In this document: positions 61,644 through 64,000 of the stretch, one piece after another | How positions within the stretch are numbered: position 1 is the stretch's first letter | Layout of the letters: each line of letters starts with the position of its first letter | Position numbers and translations under genes: made by a program | Notes under the pieces: model-generated | The model's database searches: none | Seen by the model: the letters and a program-made list of their open reading frames with translations, nothing else | Told to the model about the DNA's origin: nothing | DNA from: an uncultured Geobacteraceae bacterium | Lineage (GTDB): Bacteria > Desulfobacterota > Desulfuromonadia > Geobacterales > Pseudopelobacteraceae | DNA length: 64,000 bases | Direction of reading: 5' to 3' | NCBI GenBank assembly: GCA_903901875.1 | Contig: CAIUSO010000151.1 | Span: forward strand, 38,987 to 102,986

Positions 61644-63900
61644 GGTCGATTACCTCACGAATTTTCATCAGCAATTCTTTCGGAGTGAAGGGTTTGGAGA
61701 TATAACTCATCTTTTCCTCAAGCCCCCCCTGATGTATCACTACTTCCTTCCCATAACCGCTGCAAAACAGCACCCGTACATCAGGATCAATCTCCCTGAT
61801 AGCCTCATACACTTCGCGGCCGTTGATTTTGGGCATGATAACATCCAGCAGAACCAGGCGAATCTGACTTCTCAATTCCCGAAACTTCGCGAGGGCATCT
61901 TCACCGTCAACGGCCTCGATCACGGAATAGCCAAATTCATTCAATATTTCTTTACCCAGCATACGGGTGGCGTCATCATCTTCGGCCAGCAAAATGCAAT
62001 CCCTCCCCCGAGCTGCGTCCAGCTGTTCCGGGGCCTTGACGCTCATAACATCGGGTGCCGTATCAAGTAATGGCAGGTATATGTGGAATATGGTACCAAG
62101 GCCTATGGTACTGTGACTGACTATATAGCCGTTATGCTCTTTGATGATGCCATAGACGATTGACAGCCCCAACCCGGTCCCTTTGCCCAGTTCCTTGGTA
62201 CTGTAAAACGGCTCAAAAATCCGCTTTGCCGTTTCATCCTCCATCCCCTCACCATTATCACTGAAACTCAGCAGCGCATATCTGCCCGGCTCACCAAATC
62301 CTCTGGCTGACACAAAATCGGCATCAATAGCAACCATCTCAGTCGATATGACGATGCCTCCCCCCCGTGGCAATGCGTCCCGTGCATTTGTCGCCAGATT
62401 CATCAGCACCTGTTCGATCTGTCCACTATCGGCTAACACCGGTAAACTGCCGTGGCCCAGATTGATTTCAAGATTGATATCCTCACTGATAAGCCGCTTC
62501 AACAACTGATGAACTCGATTAATTATCTCATTCAAATCGACGGTTATTCTGTTTGAAACCTGCTTGCGACTAAAGGCCAACAACCCCTGGGTAAGCTTTG
62601 CCGCCCGCTCCGCCGTTGAGATGATCTGTTCAGCATTTCTCTTCAAGGGATTGTCAGCGGGAAGTTTCAGCTCCATGATACTGGCATAGCCGACAATTGC
62701 AGTCAGAATATTATTAAAATCATGGGCAATCCCTCCCGCAAGCTGGCCGATGGCATCCATCTTCTGGGAATGGCGCAACTGACCTTCAAGTTGTTTGCGC
62801 TCGGTGATATCCTCTTCAATAACAATAAAATGGGTGATGGCACCTGTTTCATCCCGGATTGGAGAGATCAATGCCTGTTCCCAGAAGGGGTCCCCATCAC
62901 GGGTACTGTTGCGGAATTCCCCGCGCCACTCTCCACCGGCCATAATTGTTTCCCACAGCTGTGTGAACTCGCTATGTTGAGTGCTCCCACGGGTAAGAAT
63001 ATTGAGGATTTGCCCCCCGGCATCTTCAATAGTAAATCCGGTCAGAGTCGTAAAGTGGCCATTCACATATTCGATCGCCCCCGACGTGTCGGTAATCACT
63101 ATGGACGCCGGATTCTGTTCAACCGCTACGGTCAACTTCCTGAGCCGTTCCTCCGCCCGCTTTCTTTCAGCCAGTTCATGCTGAGACTCTTCAATCAAGC
63201 GGGCGTTTTCCAGTGCCAGCGACGCGAGCTCCCCAAACTGGGCAAGATGCTCCATCTGCTGATCATTAAACGCAGCCCCCTCTTCAATGAAGGCAAGGCC
63301 CAGAACCCCGACCACCCTATCACCCACTTTGAGTGGCACTCCCGCCATTGCATGCAGAATATTACGATCCGAGTCTTTGAGGCGTCCCTCCCACTGATTG
63401 TAATCATTAACTTTAAACGGCTCGCCGGAAAGCCAGACCCGCCCTGAAACCCCTTGGCCCGGCTTAACCGGAGCGTGACTCAAACTGTTATAGATGCCGG
63501 TCTGACACACCATGTACAACTCGGAGGCATCGGGTCTCACCAGATACAGGAAACAGTGTTCCGTCCCCACCAGCAGTCCGGACCTGGTGACGATGGCCTG
63601 CAACACACTGGTCACATCCAGACGTTTGATCAGGCCAAGCGTTGTCTCATGGAGAGCCTGCAGGTACATATTCTGTCGTTTCAATTCATCATCGACCTGC
63701 ACGCTCTGTCCCGGCAGATTCTCATTCGGTACAAGTGGTTGTAGCCCCCGGAATAACCAGACAATGGCGAGGAACAGAGCTGGCAGAGAAAACAGGAGAT
63801 GGCCGTACGGGAGAGCCAGCGGCAGAAGAGTTGAAAGCACCATCGCCGCTGTGAGAAAAACAAGTATGGTTATTTTAATTTTCAGACTGAATTGTAACAT
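61636..63900 (-). CDS. Hybrid histidine kinase (2TM-GAF-PAS-HisKA-HATPase-REC)
   Basis: 754 residues. Two N-terminal membrane helices (about 8-27 and 30-49) with no real periplasmic loop, GAF domain (about 90-235, ...[14 protein letters not shown]...[18 protein letters not shown]), PAS (about 255-375), HisKA (H in [15 protein letters not shown]), HATPase_c ([23 protein letters not shown]) and a receiver (D in [15 protein letters not shown]). Cytosolic GAF and PAS inputs suggest intracellular sensing. It is first in a two-gene unit with the HD-GYP regulator. Confidence 0.94.
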   Translation of the reverse strand: MLQFSLKIKITILVFLTAAMVLSTLLPLALPYGHLLFSLPALFLAIVWLFRGLQPLVPNENLPGQSVQVDDELKRQNMYLQALHETTLGLIKRLDVTSVLQAIVTRSGLLVGTEHCFLYLVRPDASELYMVCQTGIYNSLSHAPVKPGQGVSGRVWLSGEPFKVNDYNQWEGRLKDSDRNILHAMAGVPLKVGDRVVGVLGLAFIEEGAAFNDQQMEHLAQFGELASLALENARLIEESQHELAERKRAEERLRKLTVAVEQNPASIVITDTSGAIEYVNGHFTTLTGFTIEDAGGQILNILTRGSTQHSEFTQLWETIMAGGEWRGEFRNSTRDGDPFWEQALISPIRDETGAITHFIVIEEDITERKQLEGQLRHSQKMDAIGQLAGGIAHDFNNILTAIVGYASIMELKLPADNPLKRNAEQIISTAERAAKLTQGLLAFSRKQVSNRITVDLNEIINRVHQLLKRLISEDINLEINLGHGSLPVLADSGQIEQVLMNLATNARDALPRGGGIVISTEMVAIDADFVSARGFGEPGRYALLSFSDNGEGMEDETAKRIFEPFYSTKELGKGTGLGLSIVYGIIKEHNGYIVSHSTIGLGTIFHIYLPLLDTAPDVMSVKAPEQLDAARGRDCILLAEDDDATRMLGKEILNEFGYSVIEAVDGEDALAKFRELRSQIRLVLLDVIMPKINGREVYEAIREIDPDVRVLFCSGYGKEVVIHQGGLEEKMSYISKPFTPKELLMKIREVIDHV

Positions 63901-63965
63901 GGTCCATACCCATATCCTGGAAGCAACATTACGTTTTTATGACGATATCACAGTTTTACCGATGC

Positions 63966-63971
63966 ATTATA
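63966..63971 (-). promoter_or_regulatory. Possible -10 element before the GAF-PAS kinase
   Basis: A perfect TATAAT on the minus strand, 65 bases before the kinase ATG at 63900, in an AT-rich stretch. No good -35 is seen at 16-18 bases upstream. Confidence 0.3.
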
Positions 63972-64000
63972 TCTAATTTTTTCCTTTTAACTTATTTTCC

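Overview
The window looks like a chromosomal segment of a Desulfuromonadales (Geobacter-type) bacterium. I infer this from a recA-pilT-recX-alaS-arg gene order that I recall from Geobacter genomes, the very high density of two-component and cyclic-di-GMP signalling proteins, an NrfJ-like OB-fold protein, archaeal-type LeuC/LeuD, and medium G+C by eye. No rRNA, tRNA or CRISPR array was recognised.

Layout. (1) 1-9613, minus strand: one long co-directional cluster, in transcription order recA, pilT, recX, alaS, a soluble receiver-histidine kinase, argB, argD, argF and the 5' end of argG. (2) 9614-10139: a repeat-bearing intergenic region, then a chemoreceptor on the plus strand. (3) 11352-14117, minus: larB, a CinA lacking its N-terminal domain, mutM and an orphan HicB. 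(4) 14344-17587: leuC-leuD with a clear terminator, a DUF3187 barrel protein, and tatA. (5) 17660-28761, minus: an aminated-arabinose (Ara4N) lipid A modification cluster arnT-B-C-A(formyltransferase)-A(dehydrogenase)-D, then an S4 protein, hemE (own strong promoter), a VOC protein, a WbuC cupin, an SH3-like exported protein and an AlaA-like aminotransferase. The last is preceded by an alanine-rich leader ORF and a terminator, a candidate alanine attenuator. (6) 28892-29858, minus: a FlaG-like protein and a small protein behind a good sigma-28 promoter, and a small lipoprotein. (7) 30147-34796, plus: a membrane kinase and NtrC-type regulator, a palindromic element, then a near-perfect sigma-54 promoter leading into a 68-aa Cys-rich protein, a 29-aa membrane protein, an RHH-like protein and an HU/IHF protein. 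(8) 34811-41759, minus: a TPR-O-GlcNAc transferase gene in front of a complete type I secretion system (TolC, LapB-like ABC, HlyD). (9) 42107-43663: an AspT/YidE-family transporter. (10) 43795-56614, plus: a signalling island with four kinase-containing proteins (counting hybrids), an NtrC-type regulator, a receiver, STAS, GGDEF and HD-GYP proteins and a periplasmic binding protein coupled to a hybrid kinase. (11) 56729-63900: a degenerate thymidylate-kinase-like protein, an NrfJ-like protein, PilZ and HDOD proteins, another HD-GYP regulator and a GAF-PAS hybrid kinase.

The most interesting signals are the alanine-rich leader/terminator before the alaA-like gene, the sigma-54 promoter driving a cluster of tiny genes next to an NtrC-type pair, the glycosyltransferase-secretion operon without a visible substrate, the kinase-like protein with altered P-loop and DR motifs, and three different MITE-like nested palindromes.
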